A stretch of DNA of 6,269 nucleotides from Thermoplasmata archaeon (GTDB lineage: Archaea > Thermoplasmatota > Thermoplasmata > Thermoplasmatales > Thermoplasmataceae), in NCBI GenBank assembly GCA_021850745.1, contig JAJZKX010000117.1:1-6269 (forward strand). Direction: 5' to 3'. Shown in pieces: positions 6,249 to 6,269 of this stretch. A program made the position numbers and the translations under genes. A model generated the notes under the pieces. That model was not told where the DNA came from and did no database searches. It worked only from the letters and a program-made list of their open reading frames with translations. Position 1 is the stretch's first letter; each line of letters opens with the position of its first letter.

Positions 6249-6269
6249 GTTCATAATTGCCGTTATATT

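Overview
The window looks like a piece of an archaeal chromosome, most likely from Thermoplasmatales or a close relative. The support is moderate-GC coding DNA with heavy use of AGG/AGA (Arg) and ATA (Ile), TATA boxes about 26-30 bases upstream of start codons so that most mRNAs would be leaderless, a T-run terminator without a hairpin, and a membrane-anchored protein full of N-glycosylation sequons. The taxon is inferred from sequence style, not from a database match.

Layout, left to right. (1) Positions 1-949, minus strand: an HtrA/DegQ-type serine protease with one PDZ domain and a full His-Asp-Ser triad, cut by the left edge just before its C-terminus and apparently without an export signal. 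(2) Positions 1007-1336, plus strand: a small HxlR-family winged-helix regulator, divergent from the protease and probably sharing a TATA element at 973-980. (3) Positions 1364-2377, minus strand: an orphan radical SAM enzyme with a SPASM/twitch-like C-terminal cysteine cluster, convergent with the regulator. (4) Positions 2470-3006, minus strand: a short membrane-anchored, extracytoplasmic protein of unknown function in which 10 of 11 Asn residues lie in N-X-S/T sequons. (5) Positions 3098-5411, plus strand: a two-gene efflux unit, a DHA2-type 14-helix drug/H+ antiporter followed with an 8-base overlap by a MarR-family regulator. The MarR gene starts at TTG behind a perfect GGAGG and also has a TATA-like element of its own inside the exporter gene. 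(6) Positions 5562-6248, plus strand: the N-terminal half of an MFS metabolite:H+ symporter that appears broken at both ends. The ATG placed correctly for its promoter is followed at once by TAA, and the frame closes after about six helices.

How the genes relate. The MarR/DHA2 pair is a classic regulator-exporter module, probably autoregulated by compounds the pump removes. The glycoprotein-like gene diverges from the same 91-bp region and may be co-regulated. HtrA with HxlR could be a stress-protease unit. No CRISPR array, RNA gene, insertion sequence or obviously new multi-gene system was found. The points most worth checking are the ATG-TAA transporter, the internal MarR promoter, the sequon-saturated protein and the unassigned radical SAM enzyme. 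No stretch longer than about 150 bases lacks a gene.
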